Source: Neisseriaceae bacterium JH1-16 (GTDB taxonomy: Bacteria > Pseudomonadota > Gammaproteobacteria > Burkholderiales > Chromobacteriaceae). From it: a stretch of DNA of 64,000 nucleotides. Each line of letters starts with the position of its first letter. The first letter of the stretch is position 1. The position numbers were made by a program, and so were the translations under genes. The notes beneath the pieces were generated by a model. That model was not told where the DNA came from. It saw only the letters and a program-made list of their open reading frames with translations, and ran no database searches. Of this stretch, positions 13,585 through 23,915 are shown one piece after another. Where the stretch lies: contig JAPDNP010000005.1 of the NCBI GenBank assembly GCA_025989215.1, forward strand, positions 169,275 to 233,274, in the 5' to 3' direction.

Positions 13585-15573
13585 ATGGTCACCCGAACCG
13601 AGCTTGCCAACGCGATCCGCTTCCTGTCGATGGATGCGGTAGAACAGGCCAAATCCGGTCACCCCGGCGCCCCGATGGGCATGGCCGACATCGCTGAAGT
13701 GCTCTGGCGCGATTTCCTCTCGCACAACCCGGCCAACCCCAGCTGGGCCAACCGCGACCGCTTCGTGCTGTCGAACGGTCACGGCTCGATGCTGATCTAC
13801 AGCCTGCTGCACCTGACCGGTTACGACCTGTCGGTCGACGACCTGAAACAATTCCGCCAGATGCACAGCCGCACCCCGGGTCACCCGGAATACGGCTACG
13901 CGCCCGGCATCGAAACCACCACCGGCCCGCTCGGACAGGGTATCACCAATGCGGTCGGCATGGCGTTGGCCGAAAAGATGTTGGCCGCCCAGTTCAACCG
14001 TGACGGCCACACCGTGGTGGATCACCACACCTGGGCCTTCCTCGGCGACGGCTGCCTGATGGAAGGCATCTCGCACGAAGCATGTAGCCTGGCCGGCACC
14101 TGGGGCCTGGGCAAGCTGATCGCGTTCTGGGACGACAACGGCATCTCGATCGACGGCGACGTCGACGGCTGGTTCACCGACAACACCCCGAGCCGCTTCG
14201 AAGCGTACGGCTGGCAGGTGATCAAGAACGTCAACGGCCACGACCCGGTGGAGATCGCCACCGCGATCCAGACCGCCAAGAAGACCAGCGACCGTCCGAC
14301 GCTGATCTGCTGCAAGACCACCATCGGCTACGGCGCCCCGAACAAGCAGGGCGGCCACGACGTGCACGGCGCAGCGCTGGGCGCCACCGAAATCGCCGCC
14401 GCGCGCGAACACCTGAACTGGCCGCACGCGCCGTTCGAGATCCCGGCCGACATCTACGCCGCCTGGGGTGCCCGCGACGCCGGCGCCGCGCGCGAAACCG
14501 AATGGAAGCAGCGTTTCGACGCTTACCGCGCCGCCTTCCCGGAACTGGCCGCCGAGTTCGAACGCCGCATGGCGGGCGAGCTGCCGACCGGCTGGGAAGA
14601 CGCCAAGGCCGCCGCGATCGCCAAGATCATCGACGCCGGCCAGACCGTCGCCACCCGCAAGGCCAGCCAGATCGCCCTCGAAGCGTTCTCGCCGTCGTTC
14701 CCGGAATTCGTCGGCGGTTCGGCCGACCTGACCGGCTCGAACCTGACCAACTGGAGCGGTTCGCAGTGGATCGACAAGGAAGGCAACGGCAACTACATCA
14801 GCTACGGCGTGCGTGAATTCGGCATGGCCGCGATCATGAACGGCATGACGCTGCACGGCGGTCTGCGTCCGTACGGCGGCACCTTCCTGATGTTCAGCGA
14901 ATACGCGCGCAACGCGCTGCGCATGGCCGCGCTGATGAAGATCAACCCGATCTTCGTGTTCACCCACGATTCGATCGGCCTCGGCGAAGACGGCCCGACC
15001 CACCAGCCGGTGGAGCAGGTCGCCACGCTGCGTTACCTCCCGAACATGGACACCTGGCGTCCGTGCGACACCACCGAATCCGCGGTGGCCTGGGCGCACG
15101 CGATCGAGCAGAAGACCCGCCCGACCAGCCTGATCCTCAGCCGTCAGAACCTGCCGTTCGTTTCACGTGAAACCCAGCAGGTGGCCGACATCGCGCGTGG
15201 CGGCTACGTGCTGCGCGACGCGGCCGACGCCCGTGCGGTGCTGATCGCCACCGGTTCCGAAGTGGAACTGGCGCTGAAGGCGCAGGCGGCGTTGGCCGAA
15301 GAAGGCATCGCGGTACGCGTGGTATCGATGCCGTCGACCAATGTGTTCGACCGTCAGGACAAGGCCTACCAGGCCTCGGTGCTGCCGGCCGGCACCCCGC
15401 GCATCGCCATCGAAGCCGGCGTGTCCGACTTCTGGCGCAAGTACGTCGGCCTGGAAGGCGACGTGGTCGGCATCGACACCTTCGGCGAATCGGCTCCGGC
15501 ACCGGTGCTGTTCAAGGAATTCGGTTTCACCGTGGAAAACGTCATCCAAAAAACCAAGAACGTGATCCAGTAA
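13585..15573 (+). CDS. tkt: Transketolase
   Basis: A 662-residue transketolase that moves two-carbon units between sugar phosphates in the pentose phosphate pathway using thiamine diphosphate. Visible features: [36 protein letters not shown], the ThDP motif from [10 protein letters not shown] to DDNGISIDG, and the pyrimidine-domain [19 protein letters not shown]. The start [18 protein letters not shown] matches family proteins; an ATG 16 codons upstream is less likely. A parS-like site lies near the 3' end. It leads a glycolytic cluster with gap, pgk and fba. Confidence 0.97.
   Translation: MVTRTELANAIRFLSMDAVEQAKSGHPGAPMGMADIAEVLWRDFLSHNPANPSWANRDRFVLSNGHGSMLIYSLLHLTGYDLSVDDLKQFRQMHSRTPGHPEYGYAPGIETTTGPLGQGITNAVGMALAEKMLAAQFNRDGHTVVDHHTWAFLGDGCLMEGISHEACSLAGTWGLGKLIAFWDDNGISIDGDVDGWFTDNTPSRFEAYGWQVIKNVNGHDPVEIATAIQTAKKTSDRPTLICCKTTIGYGAPNKQGGHDVHGAALGATEIAAAREHLNWPHAPFEIPADIYAAWGARDAGAARETEWKQRFDAYRAAFPELAAEFERRMAGELPTGWEDAKAAAIAKIIDAGQTVATRKASQIALEAFSPSFPEFVGGSADLTGSNLTNWSGSQWIDKEGNGNYISYGVREFGMAAIMNGMTLHGGLRPYGGTFLMFSEYARNALRMAALMKINPIFVFTHDSIGLGEDGPTHQPVEQVATLRYLPNMDTWRPCDTTESAVAWAHAIEQKTRPTSLILSRQNLPFVSRETQQVADIARGGYVLRDAADARAVLIATGSEVELALKAQAALAEEGIAVRVVSMPSTNVFDRQDKAYQASVLPAGTPRIAIEAGVSDFWRKYVGLEGDVVGIDTFGESAPAPVLFKEFGFTVENVIQKTKNVIQ
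15159..15174. promoter_or_regulatory. ParB parS-like site inside tkt
   Basis: CGTTTCACGTGAAACC, centred on CACGTG at 15164-15169; it differs from TGTTTCACGTGAAACA only at the ends. It encodes VSRET within tkt. Confidence 0.65.
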
Positions 15574-15582
15574 ATCGACACA

Positions 15583-15618
15583 CAGGCCGACCCGGCACCA
15601 TGACCGGGCGGCCTTTTC
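15583..15618 (+). terminator. Hairpin terminator between tkt and gap
   Basis: AGGCCGACCCGG pairs with CCGGGCGGCCT (one bulge), followed by TTTTC. It lies 19 bases before the gap start codon, so gap may have partly independent transcription, or the hairpin attenuates read-through or protects mRNA ends. Confidence 0.6.
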
Positions 15619-15636
15619 ATCATTTTGGGAGAGAAA

Positions 15637-16647
15637 ATGACCATCCGTATCGCGATCAACGGCTACGGCCGCATCGGCCGCCAGGCCCTGCGCTCGATCT
15701 ACGAATACAATCTGCGTGGCGATTTCGAAATCGTTGCGGTCAACGCCTCGGGCGACCTGGCCACCAATGCGCACCTGACCAAGTTCGACACCGTGCACGG
15801 CCGCTTCGCCTCCGAAGTCAGCCACGACGAAAAGAACCTGATCGTCGACGGCGATGTGATCCCGTTCTTCTCCACCCGCGACCCGCGCGAGCTGCCGTGG
15901 CGCGAGCTGAACGTCGACCTGGTGCTGGAATGCACCGGCGCGTTCACCTCGAAGGCCAAGTGCCAGCTGCACCTCGACGCCGGCGCCAAGAAAGTGCTGA
16001 TCTCCGCTCCGGGCGGTGACGACGTCGACGCCACCATCGTCTACGGCGTGAACCACGAAGTGCTGACCAGCGACATGACCGTGGTGTCCAACGCTTCGTG
16101 CACCACCAACTGTCTGGCCCCGGTCGCCAAGGCGCTGAACGACGAACTGAAGATCGTCAAAGGCCTGATGACCACCATTCACGCCTTCACCAACGACCAG
16201 GTGCTGACCGACGTGCGTCACAAGGACCTGCGTCGCGCACGTAGCGCTACCGACAACATGATCCCGACCAAGACCGGCGCCGCCAAGGCCGTGGGTCTGG
16301 TGCTGCCGGAACTGAACGGCAAGCTGGACGGTTTCTCGGTGCGTGTACCGACCATCAACGTCTCGCTGGTCGACCTGACCTTCGAAGCCGGTCGCGACAC
16401 CTCGGTGGAAGAAGTGAACGCCATCGTCAAGGCCGCCGCCGAAGGCAAGATGAAGGGTACGCTGGGTTACAACACCCTGCCGCTGGTTTCCAGCGACTTC
16501 AACCACAGCACCGAAGGCTCGGTGTTCGACGCCACGCTGACCAAGGTCAGCAACGGCAATATGGTGAAGGTACTGGCCTGGTACGACAACGAGTGGGGCT
16601 TCTGCCAGCAGATGCTGCGCACCGCCCGCGCGATGTTCGCCAAGTAA
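15637..16647 (+). CDS. gap: Glyceraldehyde-3-phosphate dehydrogenase
   Basis: A 336-residue GAPDH that oxidises glyceraldehyde 3-phosphate with NAD. It has the Rossmann start [17 protein letters not shown], the active-site Cys155 in [13 protein letters not shown], the His in [10 protein letters not shown] and the C-terminal [19 protein letters not shown] precedes the ATG. It lies between tkt and pgk in the same direction. The Leu/Asn-rich N-terminal segment ([21 protein letters not shown]) does not settle NAD versus NADP use by eye. Confidence 0.97.
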   Translation: MTIRIAINGYGRIGRQALRSIYEYNLRGDFEIVAVNASGDLATNAHLTKFDTVHGRFASEVSHDEKNLIVDGDVIPFFSTRDPRELPWRELNVDLVLECTGAFTSKAKCQLHLDAGAKKVLISAPGGDDVDATIVYGVNHEVLTSDMTVVSNASCTTNCLAPVAKALNDELKIVKGLMTTIHAFTNDQVLTDVRHKDLRRARSATDNMIPTKTGAAKAVGLVLPELNGKLDGFSVRVPTINVSLVDLTFEAGRDTSVEEVNAIVKAAAEGKMKGTLGYNTLPLVSSDFNHSTEGSVFDATLTKVSNGNMVKVLAWYDNEWGFCQQMLRTARAMFAK

Positions 16648-16721
16648 GCGTTTAAGCGCCCTTTGATCGCCCACGCCGCGCACAGGCTTACGCCTCGCGC
16701 GGCGTCCGTACGGATGGAATC

Positions 16722-17903
<1,182 letters not shown>

Positions 17904-18009
17904 TCGGCCTCGCCGTCAGTCCCCCAACCGGCCGCCTGGCGCGGCCGGTGGCGGGAACCGCCCGCTCGACATAAACTGGACGTTTGCCATCGCTTGTACG
18001 GAGCCCGCC

Positions 18010-18645
18010 ATGCCGCTCGAAACCTGGTTGTTGTTCGTCACCACCGTGTTCTTCGTGTCGGCCACGCCCGGCCCGAACATGCTGTTGGCGATGACGCATG
18101 GCATCCACTACGGAGTGCGCCGCACGTTGGCGACTTGTGCCGGCCTGATGAGCGGGCTGGCGATCATCATGTTCGGCTCGGCCGCGGGCCTAGGGGCGCT
18201 GCTGGCAACCTCGGAGCTGCTGTTCAGCGTGGTCAAGTATGCCGGCGCGGCGTATCTGATCTACCTCGGCATCCGCACTTGGCGCGCGACGCCGACGCCG
18301 GTCGAGGAAAGCGCCTTGGCCGAACCGGCCCGCCTGCCGAACGCCTGGCAACGCTTTCGCACCGGCTTCCTAGTATCCATGAGCAACCCGAAGGCGTTCA
18401 TCTTCTTCACCGCCTTGTTCCCGCAGTTCATGGACGCGAAGCTGGCGCAGGGGCCGCAGCTGGCGGTGCTGGCAGCGAGCTTCTTCGTGATCGAGAGCGT
18501 CTGGCAGCAGATCTACGCCAGCGGCGGGCAGAAGATGGCGCACTGGATGAACAATGCGCGGCGGCTGAAGCTGGTCAACAAGGTGTCCGGCGGCTGCTTC
18601 GTCAGCGCCGGTGCGCTACTGACCAGCGTGTCGCGCCACGCATGA
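18010..18645 (+). CDS. LysE/RhtB-family amino acid exporter
   Basis: A 211-residue inner-membrane exporter of the LysE/RhtB family with the usual N-terminal ATPGPNMLLAMTHGIHYG motif, LIYLGIRTWRA and GFLVSMSNPKAFIFFTALFPQF. About six membrane helices are predicted. The substrate is probably an amino acid or homoserine-like compound but cannot be read from sequence. It sits between pgk and fba on the same strand, an unusual insertion into a glycolytic cluster. Confidence 0.88.
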   Translation: MPLETWLLFVTTVFFVSATPGPNMLLAMTHGIHYGVRRTLATCAGLMSGLAIIMFGSAAGLGALLATSELLFSVVKYAGAAYLIYLGIRTWRATPTPVEESALAEPARLPNAWQRFRTGFLVSMSNPKAFIFFTALFPQFMDAKLAQGPQLAVLAASFFVIESVWQQIYASGGQKMAHWMNNARRLKLVNKVSGGCFVSAGALLTSVSRHA

Positions 18646-18729
18646 CGGTACAATAGGCACCAAACCAACCCCGACTAACGATGCGGCGCCGCCGGCGACG
18701 CGTCCTACCGATAATCCTGGAGACACAGT

Positions 18730-19794
18730 ATGGCACTCGTTTCGATGCGACAGCTGCTGGACCACGCCGCCGAGTTCGGCTACGGTCTGCCGGCGTTCAA
18801 CGTGAACAACCTCGAGCAGATGCGCGCGATCATGGAAGCGGCCGACAAGGTCGACGCCCCGGTGATCGTGCAGGCGTCGGCCGGCGCGCGCAAATACGCC
18901 GGCGCCCCGTTCCTGCGCCACCTGATCCTGGCCGCGGTCGAAGAATTCCCGCACATCCCGGTAGTGATGCACCAGGACCACGGCACCAGCCCGGACGTGT
19001 GCCAGCGCTCGATCCAGCTGGGCTTCAGTTCGGTGATGATGGACGGCTCGCTGAAGTCTGACGGCAAGACCCCGGCTGACTACGCCTACAACGTCGACGT
19101 GACCCGTACCGTGGTCAACTTCGCCCACGCCTGCGGCGTGTCGGTGGAAGGTGAAATCGGCTGCCTGGGCTCCCTGGAAACCGGCATGGCCGGCGAGGAA
19201 GACGGCGTCGGCGCCGAAGGCGTGCTCGATCACTCGCAACTGCTGACCGACCCGGAAGAAGCGGCCCAGTTCGTCAAGGACACCGGCGTAGACGCGCTGG
19301 CGATCGCGATCGGCACCAGCCACGGCGCCTACAAGTTCACCCGTCCGCCGACCGGCGACATCCTGGCGATCGACCGCATCAAGGCGATCCACGCGCGCCT
19401 GCCGAACACCCACCTGGTGATGCACGGTAGCTCGTCGGTACCGCAGGAATGGCTGGCGATCATCAACGAGTTCGGCGGCGAGATGCCGGAAACCTATGGC
19501 GTGCCGGTGGAAGAGATTGTCCAGGGCATCAAGTACGGCGTACGCAAGGTGAACATCGACACCGACCTGCGCCTGGCCTCGACCGGCGCGGTGCGTCGCT
19601 TCCTGGCGCAGCACCCATCCGAATTCGACCCGCGCAAGTTCCTGGCGGTATCGACCGTGGCGATGCGCGACATCTGCATCGCGCGCTACGAAGCGTTCGG
19701 CGCTGCCGGTATGGCCAGCAAGATCAAGGCGATCAACCTCGACACCATGGCGGCCAAGTACGCCAAGGGCGAGCTGGCCCAGATCGTCAAGTAA
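18730..19794 (+). CDS. fba: Class II fructose-bisphosphate aldolase
   Basis: A 354-residue zinc-dependent aldolase: [26 protein letters not shown], the zinc region [43 protein letters not shown] and [11 protein letters not shown]. The length and the inserted [13 protein letters not shown] loop match the long class IIB (Calvin-type) subgroup common in betaproteobacteria. TGGAG precedes the ATG. A strong terminator follows. Confidence 0.96.
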   Translation: MALVSMRQLLDHAAEFGYGLPAFNVNNLEQMRAIMEAADKVDAPVIVQASAGARKYAGAPFLRHLILAAVEEFPHIPVVMHQDHGTSPDVCQRSIQLGFSSVMMDGSLKSDGKTPADYAYNVDVTRTVVNFAHACGVSVEGEIGCLGSLETGMAGEEDGVGAEGVLDHSQLLTDPEEAAQFVKDTGVDALAIAIGTSHGAYKFTRPPTGDILAIDRIKAIHARLPNTHLVMHGSSSVPQEWLAIINEFGGEMPETYGVPVEEIVQGIKYGVRKVNIDTDLRLASTGAVRRFLAQHPSEFDPRKFLAVSTVAMRDICIARYEAFGAAGMASKIKAINLDTMAAKYAKGELAQIVK

Positions 19795-19815
19795 GCGGGT
19801 TTCGACCCAACGACA

Positions 19816-19842
19816 ATGCCGCCCCAAGGGGCGGCATTTTTT
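19816..19842 (+). terminator. Rho-independent terminator after fba
   Basis: ATGCCGCCCC and GGGGCGGCAT form a 10-bp stem followed by a T6 run. Confidence 0.92.
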
Positions 19843-19844
19843 AT

Positions 19845-19975
19845 GATTCTTCACTGAAGTTAGGGAATTCGGGGATGTGTGTCATAGGACACAATTCTGC
19901 GAACCGTGGCTTTGTCGGGCGAGACCAACAAAGCCGCGGTCCAAACTCGCTTCCTCCTAAATTCCGTGAAGAATC
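19845..19975. repeat. 131-bp palindromic element of unknown type
   Basis: The element begins GATTCTTCAC and ends with its exact complement GTGAAGAATC; similarity continues inward (TTAGG). A second, inner inverted pair of about 18 bases (GAACCGTGGCTTTGTCGG near 19898 against GACCAACAAAGCCGCGG near 19922) makes the whole piece foldable. There is no open frame. It could be a non-autonomous mobile element or a structured RNA. No second copy was seen here. Confidence 0.55.
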
Positions 19976-20287
19976 TTTTTATGGCTTCGGTCAACATTAC
20001 AGAGAGTTAGGTACCTCCCCACACTTCTTCCCAATCAGAATTAATATTTATTAATAAAAAACCGATGGCGTTTTCAATGAAATAATGTCGGCATTAAATA
20101 TGTGCAACAAAACCAAATATATCATCATTATTGCCATTGCCGCACAATAGCAACGCCCAATCTATGCGGTTCAACAAATGTATAATCTTACCGCTTTACA
20201 ATAAGCGGCCAGCCTATCCATCGCGATGATGGCTAGTGCCGCGATTTATAATCACCAACGGTGACACAAGACCTCAGAGAGAGAAAT
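19976..20287. other. AT-rich non-coding segment
   Basis: Markedly AT-rich compared with the rest of the window (runs such as TTAATATTTATTAATAAAAA near 20040). Several TATAAT-like boxes are present (TATAATCTT near 20179, TTTATAATC near 20245) that could drive the next gene. This base composition fits recently acquired DNA or an H-NS-like silenced promoter region. Confidence 0.5.
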
Positions 20288-20749
20288 ATGAGAATAGCAA
20301 AAACAATTATTACAACAATTATTCTAAGCCTGTCGCTGACGGCACAGGCCGAAGTGAAAATGCACGGCTTGCCAATAAAAATCGGCGATACCGTTGAAGA
20401 AGTGCAGAAAGCGCTGGGTACCAGAATGGAACCGGAACCCTACCAGTCGCCTGGCACTCAAACGGCCGTCAAAAAGCTTCAGTTGCGCTTGAAGACGAAA
20501 GGCGTCTGGGTGATCTTTGAAAAAGAGAAGGCCACCACCATCCGGATGGACGCACCTTTCGCGGGCAACATCGAGGGGGTCAAGCTGGGCGACTCCGAGC
20601 GCAAGATTGAAAAGACCTTCGGCAAGGCCGTTAAACAAGGCAATCTGGGTTCGTCCACCACCTATCAGTATTATTTCAACGACGTTACCACGACCGAATT
20701 CGTCGTCAATAATAGCGGGGCGCTCGAAACCATCTTCCTGCTTAAATGA
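20288..20749 (+). CDS. Small secreted protein of unknown function
   Basis: A 153-residue protein with a signal peptide (MRIAKTIITTIILSLSLTAQA). The mature part holds two similar halves built around G(D/V)xxEEVQKALG and LGDSERKIEKTFGKA, each a helix like that of small outer-membrane assembly (SmpA/BamE-like) or PepSY-like proteins, followed by beta strands (WVIFEKEKATTIRM; YQYYFNDVTTTEFVVN). The first half resembles the start of a BamE-type fold, but this is weak. Codon use is more AT-rich than in neighbours, and it lies in the accessory island. AGAGAGAAAT precedes the ATG. Confidence 0.65.
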   Translation: MRIAKTIITTIILSLSLTAQAEVKMHGLPIKIGDTVEEVQKALGTRMEPEPYQSPGTQTAVKKLQLRLKTKGVWVIFEKEKATTIRMDAPFAGNIEGVKLGDSERKIEKTFGKAVKQGNLGSSTTYQYYFNDVTTTEFVVNNSGALETIFLLK

Positions 20750-20843
20750 GCGGTATTAATAAGCCCACCTACAGGAATACCGCAATCAATCGCTGCGACG
20801 CACTGGCGAAGAGCGCCAGCTAGACGGAAGCCGCGCAATCCAC

Positions 20844-20869
20844 ATGCCGCCCTGTTGGGCGGCATTCTT
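20844..20869 (+). terminator. Rho-independent terminator
   Basis: ATGCCGCCC and GGGCGGCAT form a 9-bp stem with loop TGTT followed by TCTT. It lies 95 bases after the secreted-protein gene and before the AraC regulator. Confidence 0.75.
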
Positions 20870-20970
20870 ATGGCCGACGGGAAAGAAAGGCCAGAAGCGG
20901 ATGCTTGCCCCGGCACCGCGCCATTCTCCGATGGCATATACTCACCAGACTGAATGGAAACAGGAAAACG

Positions 20971-21774
20971 ATGAGCGGTAACAAGGACTGGGTGATCCGC
21001 GGCCCGCAATCGACCAAGTTGGAGCGCATCGAAGCCTACTTCAGCGGGTACGGCTTCGACCCCCATCGCCACGACACCTATGCCATCGGCCGAACGCTCT
21101 CCGGAGTCCACAGCTTCAACTACCGCCGCAATATGCGGCACAGCCTGCCCGGCGGCACCATCGTCCTGCACCCCGACGAACTCCACGACGGCGAAGCGGG
21201 CACCGCCGATGGCTTTCGCTACCGGATCATCTATGTCGAACCCGCGCTGCTGCAGCAGGCGCTGGGGGGCAAGGCACTGCCGTTCATCCCAGACGGCATC
21301 TCGCGCGACCCGCGGCTCTATGCCGCGACCCAGACCCTGATGCAGGGGATGGATTGCCTGATCGACCCGCTGGAAGAAGAAGACGCCTTGTACGACCTGG
21401 CCCAGGCGCTGGCGACGGTGGCCGGCTCGCCGCGCGGCAGGAAATCGTTCGATTTCGTGGCGGCGGAGCGCGCCAGGGAATACATCCACGGCGCGCTGGA
21501 GCGCGCGATGACGCTCGATGAACTCGTCGTCGCCACCGGACGCGACCGGTGGAGCCTGTCGCGCGACTTTCGCGCCCTGTTCGGCACCAGCCCCTACCGC
21601 TATCTGACCATGCGCCGGCTCGACCACGTCCGGGCACTGATGATCGCCGGCCACTCGCTGGCGGATGCCGCGGCCATCGCGGGCTTCACCGACCAGAGCC
21701 ATATGACCCACCATTTCACCCGTACCTATGGCCTGCCGCCTGCCCGCTGGCTGCGCATGCTGAGCCTGGCTTGA
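20971..21774 (+). CDS. AraC-family transcriptional regulator
   Basis: A 267-residue regulator. The N-terminal cupin-like sensing domain (about 10-160) has GFDPHRHDTYAIGRTLSGVHSF and LHPDELHDGEAG; the C-terminal double helix-turn-helix (about 170-265) has MTLDELVVATGRDRWSLSRDFRALFGTSPYRYLTMRRLDHV and IAGFTDQSHMTHHFTRTYG. AraC proteins with this sensing domain are often found beside amino acid exporters. Here the gene precedes, on the same strand, a peptide, a radical SAM enzyme, a dioxygenase and AzlCD, so it is the probable pathway regulator. AGGA precedes ATG 20971. Confidence 0.9.
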   Translation: MSGNKDWVIRGPQSTKLERIEAYFSGYGFDPHRHDTYAIGRTLSGVHSFNYRRNMRHSLPGGTIVLHPDELHDGEAGTADGFRYRIIYVEPALLQQALGGKALPFIPDGISRDPRLYAATQTLMQGMDCLIDPLEEEDALYDLAQALATVAGSPRGRKSFDFVAAERAREYIHGALERAMTLDELVVATGRDRWSLSRDFRALFGTSPYRYLTMRRLDHVRALMIAGHSLADAAAIAGFTDQSHMTHHFTRTYGLPPARWLRMLSLA

Positions 21775-21937
21775 CCCCCGCCTGACCCGGCTGCACGCCC
21801 ACCGCCAGCCTGCACGATCTTACAAGACGTCAAAACCCCGCCCTCCCTACACTGCGCGCATCGATATAAATCACCTGCCCGATACACCTCGATGGCACGG
21901 CGCAGATATATCCCGCTTCAACTTTCAATTGGTTTGC

Positions 21938-22084
21938 CCGGTGTCTCACCGGAAATGACTCGCGACGTGACGGCCTGCTTATTCAGGCCTGTTCACCCGA
22001 TTGCGCAGCCTTTTCCATTCGAGCCCTGACGGCTGTTTCAGACAGCCCAAGCCAAGCAGATTTGCACTCGGTTTGAGTGCTTTT
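21938..22084 (+). promoter_or_regulatory. Structured leader with terminator-like hairpin before the repeat peptide
   Basis: The 363-base gap 21775-22137 ends in a chain of hairpins: CCGGTG/CACCGG (21938-21952), GGCCTG/CAGGCC (21972-21989), GGCTGT/ACAGCC (22031-22047) and GCACTC/GAGTGC followed by TTTT (22064-22084). The last is an intrinsic-terminator shape 54 bases before the peptide start, so the leader may attenuate or sense. A TACACT box near 21847 could be the -10 element. No known riboswitch was recognised. Confidence 0.5.
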
Positions 22085-22137
22085 CAATGGCGCGGAAAAC
22101 CTTTCGCGCCCGACATTACCTGGAAGAGGAAAACTGG

Positions 22138-22332
22138 ATGAACTCCATGACTAGCATTTCGACCATCGGCGGAACGGTAGGTGGCACCGTGGGTGGGACC
22201 GTGGGTGGAACGGTCGGCGGCACCGTGGGTGGCACCGTTGGCGGAACGGTTGGTGGCACTGTCGGCGGTACCGTGGGCGGCACCATCGGTGCGGTTACCG
22301 GCCTCCAGCTGAAAACCCGCCTGAGCAAGTAA
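22138..22332 (+). CDS. GGTV-repeat peptide, probable RiPP precursor
   Basis: A 64-residue peptide: a short N-terminus (MNSMTSISTI), nine GGTV units and one GGTI unit in strict tandem, then GAVTGLQLKTRLSK. There is no Cys, Ser-rich core, Trp or Tyr, so thioether chemistry is ruled out and Thr, Val, Ile or Gly must be the modified residues. The 12-base units differ at most third codon positions (GTA, GTG, GTC, GTT; ACG, ACC, ACT) while the protein is unchanged, so the amino acid sequence is selected. AGAGGA stands 8 bases before ATG 22138; an in-frame ATG at 22087 lacks a ribosome site. It is directly followed by a radical SAM/SPASM gene. Confidence 0.8.
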   Translation: MNSMTSISTIGGTVGGTVGGTVGGTVGGTVGGTVGGTVGGTVGGTVGGTIGAVTGLQLKTRLSK

Positions 22333-22416
22333 ACCCGCCATGACGATGAGGCACTGCCAATCAAGGCGGTGCCTTCGCTTTATCGAATCAATAGTGTCCG
22401 CACGCCGAGAATTGCT

Positions 22417-23907
22417 ATGGAAACCGAATCCTACGTACTTTCAGAACATGTCGTTCAGAGCAGAGTTGGCGATCGACTCGCCACCTACCATCGACACTTG
22501 GGCGGCCTGTTCTTTCTGGACGAGGCGGCACAGGCAGTCCTGGACAGTTTCAAACGCCCGCGCTTCCTGCCCGCCGATATCCTGGCCGGCGAGGTCGATA
22601 ACCGAACGATGGAATTGATCCAGCAACTGATCGCGCGCCAGGTCGTGGTCAGATCGGACACCAACCAGCTTGCTCCCTGGCAGTCCGACCGGGTCGAGAA
22701 GAAGGTCAACATCATCCAGTTGATCCTGGCCAATGCCTGCAATTTCGGTTGCACCTATTGCTTCGAAGGCGTGCAGGGCAAGGAAATGTCGGCGGAAGCC
22801 GAGTTCCATAAGGTCGACACCTCCCGGCTGAGCGCGCGCGAAACCATCAAGGTCAATATCAACGATTCGATCTACGCCTCGAAGGAACGCTTCGACCACC
22901 AGTACGACCCGAAGAATCGCTCGATGAAACCGGCCGACGGGGTCGCCTATGTGGAGTCGGCGCTGGCGGTGGCGCGCTCGGCGGGGGTGGAGGAGGTGAT
23001 GCTGCAGTTCTTCGGCGGGGAGCCTCTACTTAACTGGAAGACCATCAAGGCGGTGCTGGACCGATTCGGCGCCGGCGAAAACGACGGCGTTCGCATCCAT
23101 TACTCGACCGTCACCAACGGCTCGCTCATCACCGAAGAAGTGGCCGAAACCTTCGCCCGACACAAGGTGGCCGTGTGCGTCAGCTTCGATTCGCCGACCA
23201 GCCCCAGCCGCCCGCTCAAGAATGGCGACGACAGCACGCCGGTGGTGATGGAAGGCCTGCGCCGCCTGCAGCGGCACGGGAACCGGGTCGCGATCAATTC
23301 CGCGCTGACCTCGGCGACCTGGAACGACTTTGACGAGTCCATCGTCGATCTGGCCGTCTCCGTTGGCGCCGGCGAAATCGGCGTGGTGGTGGATTTCGAC
23401 CCGACCTTCTATGCCAGTTTCGGCGCCCAGAACATCGTCGACCGCCTGTGGCGGGTCATCGAATACGGCCGCAGCCGCGGTGTGGTGCTGACCGGCTACT
23501 GGCACCAGATCTTCCAGGTGCTGCTGGGCTTCGACGCCGTCGCCACGCGGGGCTTCAAGAATTGCTCCGCCAAGGGCGCGCAGTTCAGCATCGAGCCGAA
23601 CGGCTCGGTCTTCGCCTGCAAGGCCGGCTCCACCCTGCTGGGCCATATCGCCGAGGGCGAACAGATCCTCGACGCCGAACCCTACCAGAACCACGCCCGG
23701 CTACGACGCAACAACCCGGCCTTCTGCAACGGCTGTGAAATCGAGGGCTTCTGCGGCGGATTGTGCCTTGGCCCTCTGGAAAAAAAGTACGCCACGGTGG
23801 ATGTGGTCGAGCCTGCGGCCTGCGATTTCTATCGCGGCATCACCCGCAAGCACATCGAATCGCTCCAGCCCTATGAAATCGCCACCTTCGACCTTCAGAC
23901 AGATTGA
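22417..23907 (+). CDS. Radical SAM/SPASM peptide-modifying enzyme
   Basis: A 496-residue enzyme. Residues about 1-85 resemble a PqqD-like peptide-binding domain (GLFFLDEAAQAVLDSF, then MELIQQLIARQVVVR). The radical SAM core has Cys108, Cys112 and Cys115 in NACNFGCTYCFEG and FGGEP at 199-203. The C-terminal SPASM region has seven cysteines (383, 401, 437, 440, 446, 450, 469; FCNGCEIEGFCGGLC) for auxiliary iron-sulfur clusters. Such enzymes install crosslinks, epimerise or otherwise modify ribosomal peptides. The target is probably the GGTV peptide just upstream. ATG 22417 was chosen; GTG 22369 and GTG 22396 are alternatives. Confidence 0.9.
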   Translation: METESYVLSEHVVQSRVGDRLATYHRHLGGLFFLDEAAQAVLDSFKRPRFLPADILAGEVDNRTMELIQQLIARQVVVRSDTNQLAPWQSDRVEKKVNIIQLILANACNFGCTYCFEGVQGKEMSAEAEFHKVDTSRLSARETIKVNINDSIYASKERFDHQYDPKNRSMKPADGVAYVESALAVARSAGVEEVMLQFFGGEPLLNWKTIKAVLDRFGAGENDGVRIHYSTVTNGSLITEEVAETFARHKVAVCVSFDSPTSPSRPLKNGDDSTPVVMEGLRRLQRHGNRVAINSALTSATWNDFDESIVDLAVSVGAGEIGVVVDFDPTFYASFGAQNIVDRLWRVIEYGRSRGVVLTGYWHQIFQVLLGFDAVATRGFKNCSAKGAQFSIEPNGSVFACKAGSTLLGHIAEGEQILDAEPYQNHARLRRNNPAFCNGCEIEGFCGGLCLGPLEKKYATVDVVEPAACDFYRGITRKHIESLQPYEIATFDLQTD

Positions 23908-23915
23908 CCGAGAAC

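Noticed and set aside
13378-15099. 573-codon minus-strand frame across tkt
   Set aside because: Antisense shadow of transketolase caused by high GC third positions.
21892-22029. 45-codon frame (MARRRYIPLQLS...) in the leader of the peptide cassette
   Set aside because: No ribosome site, and it runs through the hairpins of the leader; kept only as a remote leader-peptide possibility.
22138-22332. The 12-base tandem units as a CRISPR array or satellite repeat
   Set aside because: Units are contiguous without spacers, keep a reading frame and vary only at synonymous positions; this is a coding repeat.
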